Notes: generated from the letters alone by a model not told the origin. Positions 17,336 to 27,439 are shown, counted from the first letter of the stretch. The stretch: DNA of 64,000 nucleotides from Lachnospiraceae bacterium (GCA_028692395.1 JAQUXP010000012.1:1-64000); one strand, 5' to 3'. Program-made: numbers and translations.

Positions 17336-17889
17336 GCTTTTACCATCTGCATAAATGTCTGCTGCAGTCCGAAATCCTCTGCAAATGCGCCCCGCACCAT
17401 CATAGTAACCGTCTTTGCCCCTGGCTTTTGAACGCCCCGCATGGTCATACACATATGCTCTGCTTCAATCATAACCATAACTCCCCGGGGATTCAAGTAT
17501 GTCTCCAGCGCATCTGCGATCTGAGCTGTCATATTCTCCTGAATCTGCGCCCGTCTTGCAAAAACCTCTACGGTTCTGGCAAGCTTGCTGAGCCCTGCCA
17601 CCTTTTCATTTGGTATGTATGCCACATGTGCCTTTCCATAGAAGGGAAGCAGATGATGTTCGCAGGTGGAGTAGAAGGTGATGTCCTTCTCCACTACCAT
17701 ATTATTATTTGTGGCAAAAAACTGTTTCTGAAGATGTACGGACGGATCCTGTTCCAGACCACCATAGATCTGATGACACATTCTCGCAACCCGGCTCGGG
17801 GTTTCCAATAATCCCTCCCGATTCACATCCTCTCCGATTCCTTCCAAAAACAACCGGACACCAGCTTCAATTTTCTTATCATCCATCAT
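17332..17889 (-). CDS. folE: GTP cyclohydrolase I
   Basis: First enzyme of folate synthesis, making dihydroneopterin triphosphate from GTP. The 185-residue protein has the family core: '[13 protein letters not shown]' with the zinc Cys and His, '[10 protein letters not shown]', and '[12 protein letters not shown]' with the second zinc Cys. AGGAGG precedes the ATG. It is the first gene of the folate unit and sits behind a roughly 170-base structured leader ending in an intrinsic terminator, so its expression is probably controlled by early termination. Confidence 0.96.
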   Translation of the reverse strand: MMDDKKIEAGVRLFLEGIGEDVNREGLLETPSRVARMCHQIYGGLEQDPSVHLQKQFFATNNNMVVEKDITFYSTCEHHLLPFYGKAHVAYIPNEKVAGLSKLARTVEVFARRAQIQENMTAQIADALETYLNPRGVMVMIEAEHMCMTMRGVQKPGAKTVTMMVRGAFAEDFGLQQTFMQMVKA

Positions 17890-17929
17890 TTTTTCCTCCT
17901 GAGTTTATCGCCTACTTTATTCCTCACGC

Positions 17930-17966
17930 AAAAAAGCATCCTGTATCCATTAACAATACAGGATGC
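17930..17966 (-). terminator. Intrinsic terminator inside the folE leader
   Basis: GCATCCTGTAT (17936-17946, read on minus as the right arm) pairs perfectly over 11 bp with 17956-17966 around a 9-base loop. Six T follow on the minus strand. It lies before the folE ribosome binding site. Confidence 0.9.
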
Positions 17967-18100
17967 CTCTCATCCACTCATTGCAACGGGCGCAGTCTTC
18001 ATATCGTAAGCCACTTTCAAACTCCTGTGACTTTTCGTCTCACGGCAACTCCCCATCCGGTGAACACTTGACGCACGAAGACCTATTTTGCGTTTCTATA
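17930..18100 (-). ncRNA. Structured leader RNA upstream of folE (riboswitch-like, class unknown)
   Basis: On the minus strand, from about 18100, the RNA contains GGTCTTC, which pairs with GAAGACT some 75 bases later to close a multi-branch domain. Inside is a hairpin CGTGA-GACGAAAAG-TCAC. Next comes GGATG-agag-GCATCC, whose right arm is also the left arm of the terminator at 17930-17966, so the two foldings exclude each other. Promoter, compact fold, switching stem and terminator in front of a biosynthetic operon is standard riboswitch layout. It does not match the THF, THF-II, ZTP or preQ1 consensus patterns I know. Confidence 0.7.
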
Positions 18101-18106
18101 GGCGAG

Positions 18107-18135
18107 ATTATAGCATTATCCAGAGGAAAATGCAA
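18107..18135 (-). promoter_or_regulatory. Promoter of the folE operon
   Basis: Minus-strand -35 TTGCAT (18130-18135) and perfect -10 TATAAT (18107-18112) with 17-bp spacing; transcription would start near 18100. Confidence 0.85.
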
Positions 18136-18148
18136 GACATATAGGGCA

Positions 18149-20413
18149 TTATCTCAGATGCCAGATATCCTCATTATACTGGGCGATGGTTCTGTCTGAT
18201 GAGAAGAAACCAGCCTTTGCGATATTGATCAGTGCTTTCTTCTGCCATGCCTCCTGATCCTCGTAATCTGCGTAGATTTTTTCTTTTGTTTCGATATACT
18301 CCTTGGTATCTAAAAGTGTCATAAACCAGTCTTTTACGATAAGTTCTTTATGGAGACGTTCCAGGCTTTCCTTGTCTCCAAGTGCCAGAAGCTCATCGCT
18401 GACGATAAAGTCTACCAGTTCGTGAATCATCTTGTCCTTCTCATAGATGTCTCTGGAGCAGTAGCCTTCCTCTTCATAGAGCTCGATGACATCATTTGGG
18501 CGTTTTCCGAAGATATAGATATTATCCTCCCCAACCAGATCACGGATCTCAACATTTGCGCCGTCCTCTGTTCCCAGTGTGATGGCACCATTCAGCATGA
18601 ATTTCATATTTCCGGTTCCGGATGCCTCCTTGGACGCAAGGGAAATCTGCTCGGAAATATCCGCTGCCGGAATTACCTTTGCAGCCTTTGTAACATTATA
18701 GTTCTCCAGCATGATAACACGGAAATATGGGCGAACCTCCGGATCATTTTCCACCAGCTCCTGCAGGCAGCAGATCAGGTGAATAATGTCCTTTGCGATA
18801 ATGTAAGCAGGGGCAGCCTTTGCTCCAAAGATCATGGTAATCGGTGTTGCAGGCTTCTTGCCGCCCTTGATCTCCAGATATTTGTAGATGGCATAGAGTG
18901 CATTCATCTGCTGGCGTTTGTATTCATGGAGACGTTTTACCTGGATATCGAAGATGGCATTCTCATTGATGTGCAGATTCTGTGTCTCATACAGATATTT
19001 TTTCAATTCCAGTTTTTTATCATGCTTGATGGCAGCCAGCTTTTTCAGCACCTTTTCGTCATCCTGATATTTTAACAGGTTTTCAAGCTTTGCAGCGTCT
19101 TTTTGAAAGCCGCTTCCAATCAGCTTTTCAATATAGGCACTAAGCTCACGGTTGCAGTGTAAGAGCCAGCGGCGGAACGTGATGCCATTGGTCTTGTTGT
19201 TGAACTTTTCCGGATAGAGCTCATAGAAGTTCTTCAGTTCTGACTCCTTGAGAATATCTGTGTGCAGTGCTGCCACACCATTTACAGAAAATCCATAATG
19301 GATATCCATATGTGCCATATGCACACGCTTGTCCTCATCTATGATATAGGTTGTCTCATCCTTACAAGCTGTTCGTACCCGCTGATCCAGTTCTTTGATA
19401 ATGGGAAGTAAATGAGGAACCACCTGCTCCAGATAGTCCATAGGCCATTTTTCCAGTGCCTCCGCAAGGATGGTATGATTGGTGTAAGCACAGGTCTTGC
19501 TGACAACTGCAATCGCCTCGTCCATGGAGAAGCCCCGCTCCATGAGCAGGCGGATCATCTCCGGAATTACCATGGATGGATGGGTATCATTGATCTGGAT
19601 TACCACATGGTCATAAAGCTTGTGAAGATCAAATCCTTTCTCCTCACATTCCTTTAGGATCAGTTGAGCACCGTTGCTTACCATAAAGTACTGCTGATAG
19701 ATACGCAGCTTACGTCCGTCATCATCTGAATCATCCGGATACAGGAACAAGGTCAGATTCTTCTGGATCGCTTTTTTATCAAAATTGATACTGTCTCTGG
19801 AAACGATGGATTCATCCACGGTATCCACATCAAAAAGATGCAGGCGGTTGCAGCCGGACTGGTAACCCGGAACATCAATATCATACAGCGTTGACTGCAT
19901 GGTAAAATTCTTAAATGGAACTTTGAAGGAAACCGGCTGCCTTACAAGCCAGCTTTCTTTCGTGATCCATGGATTCTTAACTTCCTTCTGCTTGTTTTCT
20001 ACCAGCATCTGACGAAACAGTCCAAAATGATAATTCAGACCGATACCGTCTCCCGGAAGTCCCAGGGTTGCGATAGAATCCAGAAAGCAGGCTGCCAGTC
20101 TTCCAAGACCACCGTTGCCAAGAGAAGGCTCCATCTCCATCTCCTCAATCTCATCCAGTCTGCGTCCATGAGCAGCCAGTGCTTTCTCGGTTTCTTCATA
20201 AAGTCCCAGATTAATCAGATTGTTAGAGAGCAGCTTTCCAATTAAAAACTCTGCTGAGATATAATACAGCTTTTTATTCCCCTTGTTCTGTGGAAGCCTG
20301 GCAGTTTCCTCTTTTGTAATCAGCATCAGCGCCTCAAAGATCTCTGCCTTTGTGCACAGATCCAGATCTCTTCCATATCGTTCCATCAGTAATTTCTGTA
20401 ATCTTTCTTCCAT
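18149..20413 (-). CDS. malP: Maltodextrin/glycogen phosphorylase (malP type)
   Basis: GT35 phosphorylase of 754 residues releasing glucose-1-phosphate from alpha-1,4-glucans. It contains '[19 protein letters not shown]' and the PLP-lysine motif '[15 protein letters not shown]'. It is shorter than the second phosphorylase at 58837-61302 and is the third gene of the malQ-regulator-phosphorylase unit. That setting argues for maltodextrin rather than glycogen as main substrate; database naming may be glgP. AAAGGAG precedes the ATG, 15 bases after the regulator stop. Confidence 0.93.
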   Translation of the reverse strand: MEERLQKLLMERYGRDLDLCTKAEIFEALMLITKEETARLPQNKGNKKLYYISAEFLIGKLLSNNLINLGLYEETEKALAAHGRRLDEIEEMEMEPSLGNGGLGRLAACFLDSIATLGLPGDGIGLNYHFGLFRQMLVENKQKEVKNPWITKESWLVRQPVSFKVPFKNFTMQSTLYDIDVPGYQSGCNRLHLFDVDTVDESIVSRDSINFDKKAIQKNLTLFLYPDDSDDDGRKLRIYQQYFMVSNGAQLILKECEEKGFDLHKLYDHVVIQINDTHPSMVIPEMIRLLMERGFSMDEAIAVVSKTCAYTNHTILAEALEKWPMDYLEQVVPHLLPIIKELDQRVRTACKDETTYIIDEDKRVHMAHMDIHYGFSVNGVAALHTDILKESELKNFYELYPEKFNNKTNGITFRRWLLHCNRELSAYIEKLIGSGFQKDAAKLENLLKYQDDEKVLKKLAAIKHDKKLELKKYLYETQNLHINENAIFDIQVKRLHEYKRQQMNALYAIYKYLEIKGGKKPATPITMIFGAKAAPAYIIAKDIIHLICCLQELVENDPEVRPYFRVIMLENYNVTKAAKVIPAADISEQISLASKEASGTGNMKFMLNGAITLGTEDGANVEIRDLVGEDNIYIFGKRPNDVIELYEEEGYCSRDIYEKDKMIHELVDFIVSDELLALGDKESLERLHKELIVKDWFMTLLDTKEYIETKEKIYADYEDQEAWQKKALINIAKAGFFSSDRTIAQYNEDIWHLR

Positions 20414-20428
20414 CGCTTTTCTTCTCCT

Positions 20429-21457
20429 TTATCTCTTTTCACCAGTTGAGCTTCGAACCAGAAGTTCACCCTCAAAGATTTCATGTCCTGGTTTATTTTT
20501 TTTCTTTATCATATCAAACAACAGTCTGGCGGACGCCTCTGCAATCTTCTCCACCGGCTGCCTTATCGTCGTTATACCCGGATTATAATATTCTCCGATG
20601 TCCATGCCATCAAAACCCGCTACCGAACAGTCTTCAGGGACTCTGATTCCTGCCTCGGTCAAAGCCTTACAGGCACCGATTGCCAGTGTATCCGAGGTGG
20701 CATACAGCGCCGTAAATTTTCTTCCCCGTTCCAGAAGCTGTCTGGTAAGCCTGTATCCGGATCGAAAGGAATACCGATCCGTCTTTTCATCCATGTAGCA
20801 CACAAGGCTCTCATCAAAGGGAATCCCATGCCTGCTCAATGCCTGCTGATATCCCAGAAGCCTCAGCTTTCCGATACTCTCATCCTCCCGGCGGGCTGTC
20901 AAAATTGCGATGTCCCTATGCCCCAGATCCAGAAGATATTCTGTCATCTTACAGCTTTCCTTCTCATCATCCACTGCCACCGAAGCACAATTCCCCTGCT
21001 TCTCAGCGTCCACGTAAATGGTGCTCAGTACATAGGGTACTGACAATTCTGCCAGCTTTTCTTTTGGGTGGGAAAAACTTCCACCCAGAAAGATGATTCC
21101 CCGAAGCTTCTTTTCTCTTACCAGCTGCAAAGCTACATCCAGCTCATCCTCCATCTCGTCAACACGCTGGAGAATACAGGTATATTTCTTTTCATGGGCA
21201 CATTTCTCAAGTACACTGACCAGCTCACTGAAAAATGTATTATCGATGCCCTTGACTAGAACTGCAATTGCCTTCGCATCTGCACGCTTCAGGTTTTGTG
21301 CGCTGTTATTTGGCACATAGTTTGCCTTCTTGATCTCACGCAGGATCATCTCTTTTGTTTCAGGATTAATATCCGGATGATTATTCATGGCTCTGGACAC
21401 CGTGCTGACACCCACCTTGCAGCGTCTTGCTATGTCCTTAATTGTCATGCCACTCAT
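20429..21457 (-). CDS. LacI-family transcriptional regulator (MalR-like)
   Basis: A 342-residue repressor. The N-terminal helix-turn-helix reads 'MTIKDIARRCKVGVSTVSRAMN', followed by a periplasmic-binding-like sugar sensor domain ('GFDGMDIGEYYNPGITTI'). The start at 21457 is preceded by AAAGGAG and overlaps the malQ stop by four bases (ATGA). Being in the same unit as malQ and the phosphorylase, and with three LacI-type operators at the promoter, it is probably an autoregulated maltodextrin repressor. Confidence 0.9.
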   Translation of the reverse strand: MSGMTIKDIARRCKVGVSTVSRAMNNHPDINPETKEMILREIKKANYVPNNSAQNLKRADAKAIAVLVKGIDNTFFSELVSVLEKCAHEKKYTCILQRVDEMEDELDVALQLVREKKLRGIIFLGGSFSHPKEKLAELSVPYVLSTIYVDAEKQGNCASVAVDDEKESCKMTEYLLDLGHRDIAILTARREDESIGKLRLLGYQQALSRHGIPFDESLVCYMDEKTDRYSFRSGYRLTRQLLERGRKFTALYATSDTLAIGACKALTEAGIRVPEDCSVAGFDGMDIGEYYNPGITTIRQPVEKIAEASARLLFDMIKKKNKPGHEIFEGELLVRSSTGEKR

Positions 21458-22953
21458 CTTCTGTTCTCCTTTTGTGTCTGAGCCCTTCCATAAAGCTCGG
21501 TAAGCTCCCGCATGCGGCTCAAAATCCCGTCTGTAAGCTGCCCTGGAAGCAGTCTCCATTTCCAATTATCACCCAGCGTTGACGGATGATTAATCCTGGC
21601 GCTTCCATCCAGACAGAGGTACTCCTGAATCGGAGTAATCGCCGTATCTGCAGTGGAGGCCATGGCCAGACGGATAAAATCCCAGGGAAGCTCTTCATGG
21701 CAGGTACAGGAATTGTTCAGATATCTCTGTGTGAAAGCATAGTCATCCTCTGTCATATCCTTCAGCCAGTCCAGGATGGTAGTGTTGTCATGGGTTCCCG
21801 TATAGACTACACAATTATTCTGATAATTATGCGGAAGATATACATTCTGGGGATTCTGTTCAAATGCAAACTGCAGTACCTTCATCCCCGGATAGCCGGT
21901 ATCCGCTACCAGCTTCAACACGCTTTCTGTGAGATAGCCAAGATCCTCGGCGATGATGGGCAGATCTCCCAGTTTTTCCTTCAACAGCCGGAAAAGCTCA
22001 ATTCCGGGACCTTTTTCCCACCTGCCCTTCTCCGCTGTCTTATCTCCATAAGGAATAGCATAATACTCATCAAATCCACGGAAATGATCCACCCGTACTA
22101 CATCGTACAACAGGAAGCAGTACCCCAGTCTTTTCAGCCACCAGTCATAACCGGTCTTCTTATGATAGGGCCAGTCATACAGTGGATTCCCCCACAGCTG
22201 TCCTGTCGCAGAAAATGCATCCGGCGGACATCCGGCAACACCCACGGGTTTTCCATCCTGATCAAACTGAAAGAGCTCCGGATTCGCCCAGGTATCGGCA
22301 CTGTCAAAAGCAACATAGATCGGAATATCTCCGATAATCTGAATTCCTTTCTGGTTGGCATAGGACTTTAGTTTCTTCCACTGTCTGGAAAATTCATACT
22401 GCTGGAATTTAAAGAAGTCCACTTCTTCTTTCAAGGCTTCCTGCTTTTCCTGCAGTGCCCCGGCTTCTCTTTTTTTCAGTACCTCCGGCCATTCACTCCA
22501 GCTGATGCCATCGAGTTCATTCTTAATTGCCATATACAGACTGTAATCCTCCAGCCAGAAGAAATTCTCTCTCACGAATTCTCTATAGCCTTCGTCCTGC
22601 TGGAATCTTAAAAACGCCTTTTTTAGAATCTTAAACCTGGCATTATATACCTTCTCATAATCTACATAACCAGGATTTGAACCAAAATCACATTCCTCAC
22701 ACTCTTCCCTTGTCAGAAGTTTCTCTTCTGTCAAGGTCTCCAGATCAATATAATACGGATTGCCCGCATAGGTGGAAAATGACTGGTAGGGAGAGTCTCC
22801 ATAGCCTGTGGGTCCCAAAGGTAAAATCTGCCATCTGCTCTGTCCGCCCCGCTCCAACTGATCTACAAACTCAAAAGCTTCCTTTGAAAAGCTTCCGATT
22901 CCATATTTGGACGGCAAAGACGCAATTGGCAGTAGTACACCGCTTGTCCTCAT
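21454..22953 (-). CDS. malQ: 4-alpha-glucanotransferase (amylomaltase)
   Basis: GH77 enzyme of 499 residues that rearranges maltodextrins into chains long enough for the phosphorylase. It has 'MRTSGVLLPIASLPSKYGIGSF' split across the start, 'RVDHFRGFDEYYAIP' with the nucleophile Asp, 'EDLGYLT' and 'YTGTHDNTT'. The start at 22953 (ATG, or the GTG just before it) follows AAAGGGG. The open frame upstream runs through promoter and operator sequence and is not coding. First gene of the operon. Confidence 0.94.
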   Translation of the reverse strand: MRTSGVLLPIASLPSKYGIGSFSKEAFEFVDQLERGGQSRWQILPLGPTGYGDSPYQSFSTYAGNPYYIDLETLTEEKLLTREECEECDFGSNPGYVDYEKVYNARFKILKKAFLRFQQDEGYREFVRENFFWLEDYSLYMAIKNELDGISWSEWPEVLKKREAGALQEKQEALKEEVDFFKFQQYEFSRQWKKLKSYANQKGIQIIGDIPIYVAFDSADTWANPELFQFDQDGKPVGVAGCPPDAFSATGQLWGNPLYDWPYHKKTGYDWWLKRLGYCFLLYDVVRVDHFRGFDEYYAIPYGDKTAEKGRWEKGPGIELFRLLKEKLGDLPIIAEDLGYLTESVLKLVADTGYPGMKVLQFAFEQNPQNVYLPHNYQNNCVVYTGTHDNTTILDWLKDMTEDDYAFTQRYLNNSCTCHEELPWDFIRLAMASTADTAITPIQEYLCLDGSARINHPSTLGDNWKWRLLPGQLTDGILSRMRELTELYGRAQTQKENRR

Positions 22954-22982
22954 CACATTAGTACCCCTTTCTCTACATATCC

Positions 22983-23047
22983 GGTAACGTTTTCGGTAAC
23001 GGTTCCGGAACTGTTTCCAGAATACCATAGGAATCGTGTTTTTGCAA
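22983..23047 (-). promoter_or_regulatory. malQ promoter with three contiguous LacI-type operators
   Basis: The -35 is TTGCAA (23042-23047) and the -10 is TATTCT (23019-23024), with 17-bp spacing. From the -10 edge, three 12-mers follow with no gap on the minus strand: GGAAACAGTTCC (23007-23018), GGAACCGTTACC (22995-23006), GAAAACGTTACC (22983-22994). All have the dyad pattern of LacI-family sites and cover the start point, fitting repression by the co-transcribed regulator. Confidence 0.8.
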
Positions 23048-23051
23048 GCCC

Positions 23052-23110
23052 TAAAAAAATAAGATTCTATTGCCCCCAGGTGTGGCAGGATGCCAGAGCA
23101 GCTGGGGGCT
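23052..23110 (-). terminator. Terminator after the hydrogenase operon
   Basis: GCCCCCAG (23072-23079) pairs with CTGGGGGC (23102-23109) with an inner GGCA/TGCC stem; a T-rich run follows on the minus strand (23052-23060). Confidence 0.85.
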
Positions 23111-23146
23111 ACAAAATCTTTTATTTTTCTATTCTTATTGAGGGCT

Positions 23147-24838
23147 TCAGATAAAGCACTCGTTGTGGAGCAGCTGGTGCTCTTTTCCTTTCAGGATTCC
23201 GTCGTAGACATCCTGAATCATAGGATTTTCATCGGACTTTTTGATGATTGTGGTGTTATCGGCGTTGTACAGACCCTGCTGTCTTGCAGTTTTGGTTCTT
23301 GGTCCGGCATTTACCGGCTGACCTCCGCCCATAACACAGCCCCGGTAGCAGGCCATAATCTCAATCAGGTCATACTGCACTTCACCGTTCTTCACACGGT
23401 CCATCACCTTCTGCGCTGTGGCAAGTCCGCTGGCAACACAGATACGAAGTTCCCTGTCCCCATAGGGCACCGTAAACTCCTTAAAATCCTCTTCTCCTCT
23501 GGCTCCCAGCTCGGCAACCATCTTCAGCGTATCTTTCTTATGATCCGGCATCAGACGGCGAATCACAGCCTCTGTAACCCCTCCGGTTACACCAAAGATC
23601 ACACCGGCTCCGGAAGCAATACCAAAAGGCATATCTGCAGATTCCGGCTCAATCTTGTCAAACGCAAGTCCGGATTCCTTAATCATCTTTGACAATTCTG
23701 TTGTTGTGATAACGATGTCTGTATCCTGCTCCCCCTTTGTGAAGCTGTTAGGCCGTTTTGCTTCCATCTTTTTCGCAGTACATGGCATGATAGAAACAAC
23801 TACTGTTTTCTTTCCCTGTGCATTTTCCTCGTCCCGATAATATTCCTTTAAAACCGCCGAGAACATTCCCTGGGGAGAACGGCAGGTGGATACGTGATCC
23901 TTGAATTCCGGATAACGCTCTGCCACCAGCTTTACCCATGCCGGACAGCAGGAGGTCAGAAGCGGAAGCTTCTCGCCGCTTTCCAGCCGCTCCAGAAACT
24001 CTTTGGACTCTTCCATAACAGTCAGATCGGCACTGAATGCCGTGTCATAGACTTCATCAAAGCCCAGTCTGTGAAGGATCGCAACGGTTGCATCCATGGC
24101 ATTCGTTCCCTTCGGCAGCCCAAAAGCATCACCGATGGCCACACGTACTGCCGGTGCAACCTGTGCAACTACACGAGTATTCTTATCGGCAATTGCCTCC
24201 CAGACCTCTTCTGCATTGTCACGGATCGTGATGGCTGCTGTGGGACAGACTACCCTGCACTGTCCGCAGTTGACACAGTCTGTCTGTGCCAGCTTTCTCA
24301 TAAAGGAGGGCGTTACAACTGCCTCTGTTCCACGGAATGCAAAGTCTATGGCACCAATCCCCTGCACCTCTGCACACATGCGCACACAGTCACCACAGAG
24401 AATACATTTGTTCGGATCCCTCACGATCGAGGGTGAACTGTAATCAATAGGCTGGCGCTCCTTTGTATTTTCAAATCTGACCTTCTTAAGTCCCAGCCGT
24501 CTTGCCAGTCTCTGTAAAGAGCAGTCACCGCATTTATCACAGGTTGTACAATCGGTACAATGAGCTGCCAACAGTAATTCTACAATCATTCTTCTATATT
24601 TCATCAGCCGAAGTGTGTTGGTATAGATTACCATTCCGTCCCTTGGCACCTCTGAGCAGGATGCGAAGGTCTTTCCTCTGTCATCTTCCACGTTACACAA
24701 ACGACAGGCTCCAAAAGTTGATAATTCCGAGTGATAACAAAGTGTCGGAAGATCAATACCTGCGTTTCGAATGACAGAAAGTACATTTTTCTCATCGGTA
24801 AACGTCACACGTTTCCCATCAATCGTCATTGTTCCCAT
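23147..24838 (-). CDS. hydA: [FeFe] hydrogenase catalytic subunit of bifurcating complex (HydA/HndD)
   Basis: Group A [FeFe] hydrogenase of 563 residues. An N-terminal 2Fe-2S domain ('CYHSELSTFGACRLC') and a Cys-rich segment ('CTDCTTCDKCGDC') lead into two 4Fe-4S motifs ('CILCGDCVRMC', 'CVNCGQCRVVC'). The H-cluster motifs are 'TSCCPAW', 'MPCTAKKME' and 'ACYRGCVMGGGQP', with all four cluster cysteines present. With the NuoF- and NuoE-like subunits upstream it forms a trimer that couples H2 formation to oxidation of reduced ferredoxin and NADH. Eleven bases separate it from hydB. Confidence 0.95.
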   Translation of the reverse strand: MGTMTIDGKRVTFTDEKNVLSVIRNAGIDLPTLCYHSELSTFGACRLCNVEDDRGKTFASCSEVPRDGMVIYTNTLRLMKYRRMIVELLLAAHCTDCTTCDKCGDCSLQRLARRLGLKKVRFENTKERQPIDYSSPSIVRDPNKCILCGDCVRMCAEVQGIGAIDFAFRGTEAVVTPSFMRKLAQTDCVNCGQCRVVCPTAAITIRDNAEEVWEAIADKNTRVVAQVAPAVRVAIGDAFGLPKGTNAMDATVAILHRLGFDEVYDTAFSADLTVMEESKEFLERLESGEKLPLLTSCCPAWVKLVAERYPEFKDHVSTCRSPQGMFSAVLKEYYRDEENAQGKKTVVVSIMPCTAKKMEAKRPNSFTKGEQDTDIVITTTELSKMIKESGLAFDKIEPESADMPFGIASGAGVIFGVTGGVTEAVIRRLMPDHKKDTLKMVAELGARGEEDFKEFTVPYGDRELRICVASGLATAQKVMDRVKNGEVQYDLIEIMACYRGCVMGGGQPVNAGPRTKTARQQGLYNADNTTIIKKSDENPMIQDVYDGILKGKEHQLLHNECFI

Positions 24839-24849
24839 AATCTATCCTC

Positions 24850-26727
24850 CTACACCTCTACATATATGGCATCGAAAGAGCAGTTGTCCTTGCAGGCACC
24901 ACACTTGATACACAGTTCATTGTTAATATGATAAGCTTGTTTGCGCACACCGGTAATCGCACCCACCGGACAGTTTTTCGCACATTTTCCACAGCCAATA
25001 CAAAATTCCGGATTGATCTTGAATTCCCGGAGGGCCTGGCAGGTGTGAGTACGACATTTTCTGTCTCTGATATGCTCTTCGTATTCCTCACGAAATGCCT
25101 TAATGGTACTTAACACCGGAAGCGGCGCACTCTTTCCCAATCCGCACAGTGCTGTATTACAGATCATATCTGCCAGCTCCTGTAGAAGCTCAATATCACC
25201 TTCCCGTCCTTCTCCATTTACGATGCGTTCCAGAATCTCCAGCATACGTTTGGTACCCTCACGACAAGGCACACATTTACCGCAGCTCTCCCGCTGGGTA
25301 AAGCTCATAAAGAATCTGGCAACCTCTACCATACAGGTACTCTGGTCCATAACAACCAGACCGCCGGAACCGATGATGGCACCAAACTTCTTTACAGAAT
25401 CAAAATCCAAAGGTTCATCCAGCTGGGCCTCTGTGAGACAGCCGCCGGACGGTCCACCAATCTGAACTGCTTTAAACTCTGCGTTTCCCTTTAATCCTCC
25501 GCCGATATCGTAGATAATCTCCCGGAGGGTAGTTCCCATAGGCACTTCAATCAGACCGGTATTTTCGATGGCACCAGTCAGTGAAAATGTCTTGGTTCCG
25601 GTACTTTTCTCTGTACCGATGGTTCTAAACCAATCCGCACCCTTCATAATAATTCCGGGTACATTCGCATAAGTTTCTACATTATTCAGTACGGTAGGCT
25701 TTTCCCACAGACCCTTATCTACGGTACGTGGTGGTTTTACACGGGGCATGCCCCGATGGCCTTCGATGGATGCGGTAAGTGCACTGCCCTCACCGCAGAC
25801 AAATGCTCCTGCACCCCGGTTAATATGCATATGGAAGCTGAAATCGCTTCCCAGTATATTCTCACCTAAAAGCTTTGTCTCCTCCAGCTGAGAGATCGCA
25901 AGCTTCAGTCTGGCAACCGACATGGGGTATTCTGCACGGACATAGATATATCCTTCCGTGGAGCCAACTGCATAACCCGCCAGCATCATGCCTTCAATCA
26001 GCTTATAAGGATCGCCTTCCATAACTGATCCGTCCATAAATGCACCAGGATCGCCCTCATCACCATTACAGACAATGTACTTTACATCGGCATCCTTATG
26101 TGCAGCTACCTGTTTCCATTTACGGCCAGTCGGGAAACCACCGCCTCCACGTCCCCGAAGTCCGGATTTGTCCACTTCATCCACCACCTGATCCGGTGTC
26201 AGTTCAAAAAGTGCTTTGCTCAAAGCCTGGAATCCGCCAACACTGATATATTCTTTTAAGGACTCAGCGTCAATATTTCCACAGTTTTCCAGTACGATAC
26301 GGGTCTGCTTGGCAAAATAAGTAATATCCTTTGGATGGGCATAGGATCTGTTGTTTTTTTCATAAAACAGACGCTCTACCGGCTCCCCTTCTTTTACGGT
26401 TCGATCCACAATTTCCTTACAGTCTTCCAGCTGAACCTTTATGTACTGATAGGAATAGGGTTCGATCCGAACCAGTGGCCCAAGTTCACAGAAGCCCTGG
26501 CATCCGCTCTTTACGATTCCCACATGCTCTACATGCTCCTGCAGCTCCACGCTTACATCAGGATCATCCTCACACAGTTTTTTCAGCTCATCATAAATTT
26601 TCAGAGAGCCTGTTGCCACACACCCAGTACCTGCGCAGACAAGAATACGACATTTTTCTTTCGCTCTTTCCTCCTGCTCCTGCTGACATACCTGGCTCAG
26701 TATTTCTTTTGTCTCAATTGTCATCAT
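24850..26727 (-). CDS. hydB: Bifurcating hydrogenase NuoF-like subunit (HydB/HndC)
   Basis: Flavoprotein subunit of 625 residues. An N-terminal thioredoxin-like 2Fe-2S domain is followed by the NADH- and FMN-binding region ('GLRGRGGGGFPTGRKW', 'CNGDEGDPGAFMD'), a 4Fe-4S motif ('ESCGKCVPCREGT') and two C-terminal ferredoxin clusters ('CIGCGKCAKNC', 'CIKCGACKDNC'). This is the electron-splitting hub of the complex. It overlaps hydC by four bases. Confidence 0.95.
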   Translation of the reverse strand: MMTIETKEILSQVCQQEQEERAKEKCRILVCAGTGCVATGSLKIYDELKKLCEDDPDVSVELQEHVEHVGIVKSGCQGFCELGPLVRIEPYSYQYIKVQLEDCKEIVDRTVKEGEPVERLFYEKNNRSYAHPKDITYFAKQTRIVLENCGNIDAESLKEYISVGGFQALSKALFELTPDQVVDEVDKSGLRGRGGGGFPTGRKWKQVAAHKDADVKYIVCNGDEGDPGAFMDGSVMEGDPYKLIEGMMLAGYAVGSTEGYIYVRAEYPMSVARLKLAISQLEETKLLGENILGSDFSFHMHINRGAGAFVCGEGSALTASIEGHRGMPRVKPPRTVDKGLWEKPTVLNNVETYANVPGIIMKGADWFRTIGTEKSTGTKTFSLTGAIENTGLIEVPMGTTLREIIYDIGGGLKGNAEFKAVQIGGPSGGCLTEAQLDEPLDFDSVKKFGAIIGSGGLVVMDQSTCMVEVARFFMSFTQRESCGKCVPCREGTKRMLEILERIVNGEGREGDIELLQELADMICNTALCGLGKSAPLPVLSTIKAFREEYEEHIRDRKCRTHTCQALREFKINPEFCIGCGKCAKNCPVGAITGVRKQAYHINNELCIKCGACKDNCSFDAIYVEV

Positions 26728-27203
26728 AGGATCTCACCTCGCAATTCCTTAATCACTGCTATGGCCTTTTCCGGTGTCATAGCAGGATGAACCTCGTCAT
26801 TTACCATCATGGTAGGTGCAAGACCACATGCGCCAAGACAGGATACCGTCTCCACGGTAAACATCATATCCTCTGTGGTGTGTTTCTTCTTGGAAAGACC
26901 CAGTTCTTTATAAAGTGCTTCCAAAACAGGCGTTGATTTTCTTACATGACAGGCTGTGCCATCACATACTTTAATCACATACCTTCCCTTAGGCTCAAAA
27001 GAAAAGTTCTCATAGAAGGTTGCCACGGAAAATGCTTTTGCTTCCCGAACACCAATTCCCTTCGCCACATACTGCAGAAGCTCTCCGGGCAGATACCGAT
27101 ACTCTCCCTGAATATCCTGCATAATTGGAATAAGTGAGCTTTCTTTTCTGCCATACTGCTCAATAATCTCGTCGACCTTGTCGTAATAAGACTGATCCAA
27201 CAT
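26724..27203 (-). CDS. hydC: Bifurcating hydrogenase NuoE-like subunit (HydC/HndA)
   Basis: A 159-residue thioredoxin-like 2Fe-2S protein with the NuoE cysteine pattern: 'CDGTACHVR' followed by 'CLGACGLAP'. It forms the gamma subunit of the hydrogenase. AGGAGG precedes the ATG at 27203. It is the first gene of the hydCBA operon, about 100 bases downstream of a clear promoter. Confidence 0.93.
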   Translation of the reverse strand: MLDQSYYDKVDEIIEQYGRKESSLIPIMQDIQGEYRYLPGELLQYVAKGIGVREAKAFSVATFYENFSFEPKGRYVIKVCDGTACHVRKSTPVLEALYKELGLSKKKHTTEDMMFTVETVSCLGACGLAPTMMVNDEVHPAMTPEKAIAVIKELRGEIL

Positions 27204-27309
27204 GTCTGTTCCTCCTTATTTTGTCGTTTTTTAACTCCCCCTGCTGACGACAGGAATGTTCCGCACACTCTTCGCAGGGTCTGTTGCGTCTTTTTCGTCA
27301 CATATTGAC

Positions 27310-27338
27310 ATTATACAGAACATCTCGGAATAAGACAA
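27310..27338 (-). promoter_or_regulatory. Promoter of the hydrogenase operon
   Basis: Minus-strand -35 TTGTCT (27333-27338) and perfect -10 TATAAT (27310-27315) with 17-bp spacing. The leader 27204-27303 shows no clear structure. The 300-base gap 27204-27506 otherwise holds the phoR terminator. Confidence 0.8.
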
Positions 27339-27439
27339 GTTTTTTATAACTATTGCTCTGTTTTTTCTTGCTTTTTTTATATTTTTTGGTTATATTGACT
27401 ATTAATTCACAATCTTCCAGATAACGTCCTTTGCACAAA

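Noticed and set aside
23147..24838. Unusual 'ACYRGC' in the third H-cluster motif of HydA
   Set aside because: The ligating cysteines are intact, and variation at these two positions (for example RR) is, as far as I recall, normal in bifurcating hydrogenases.
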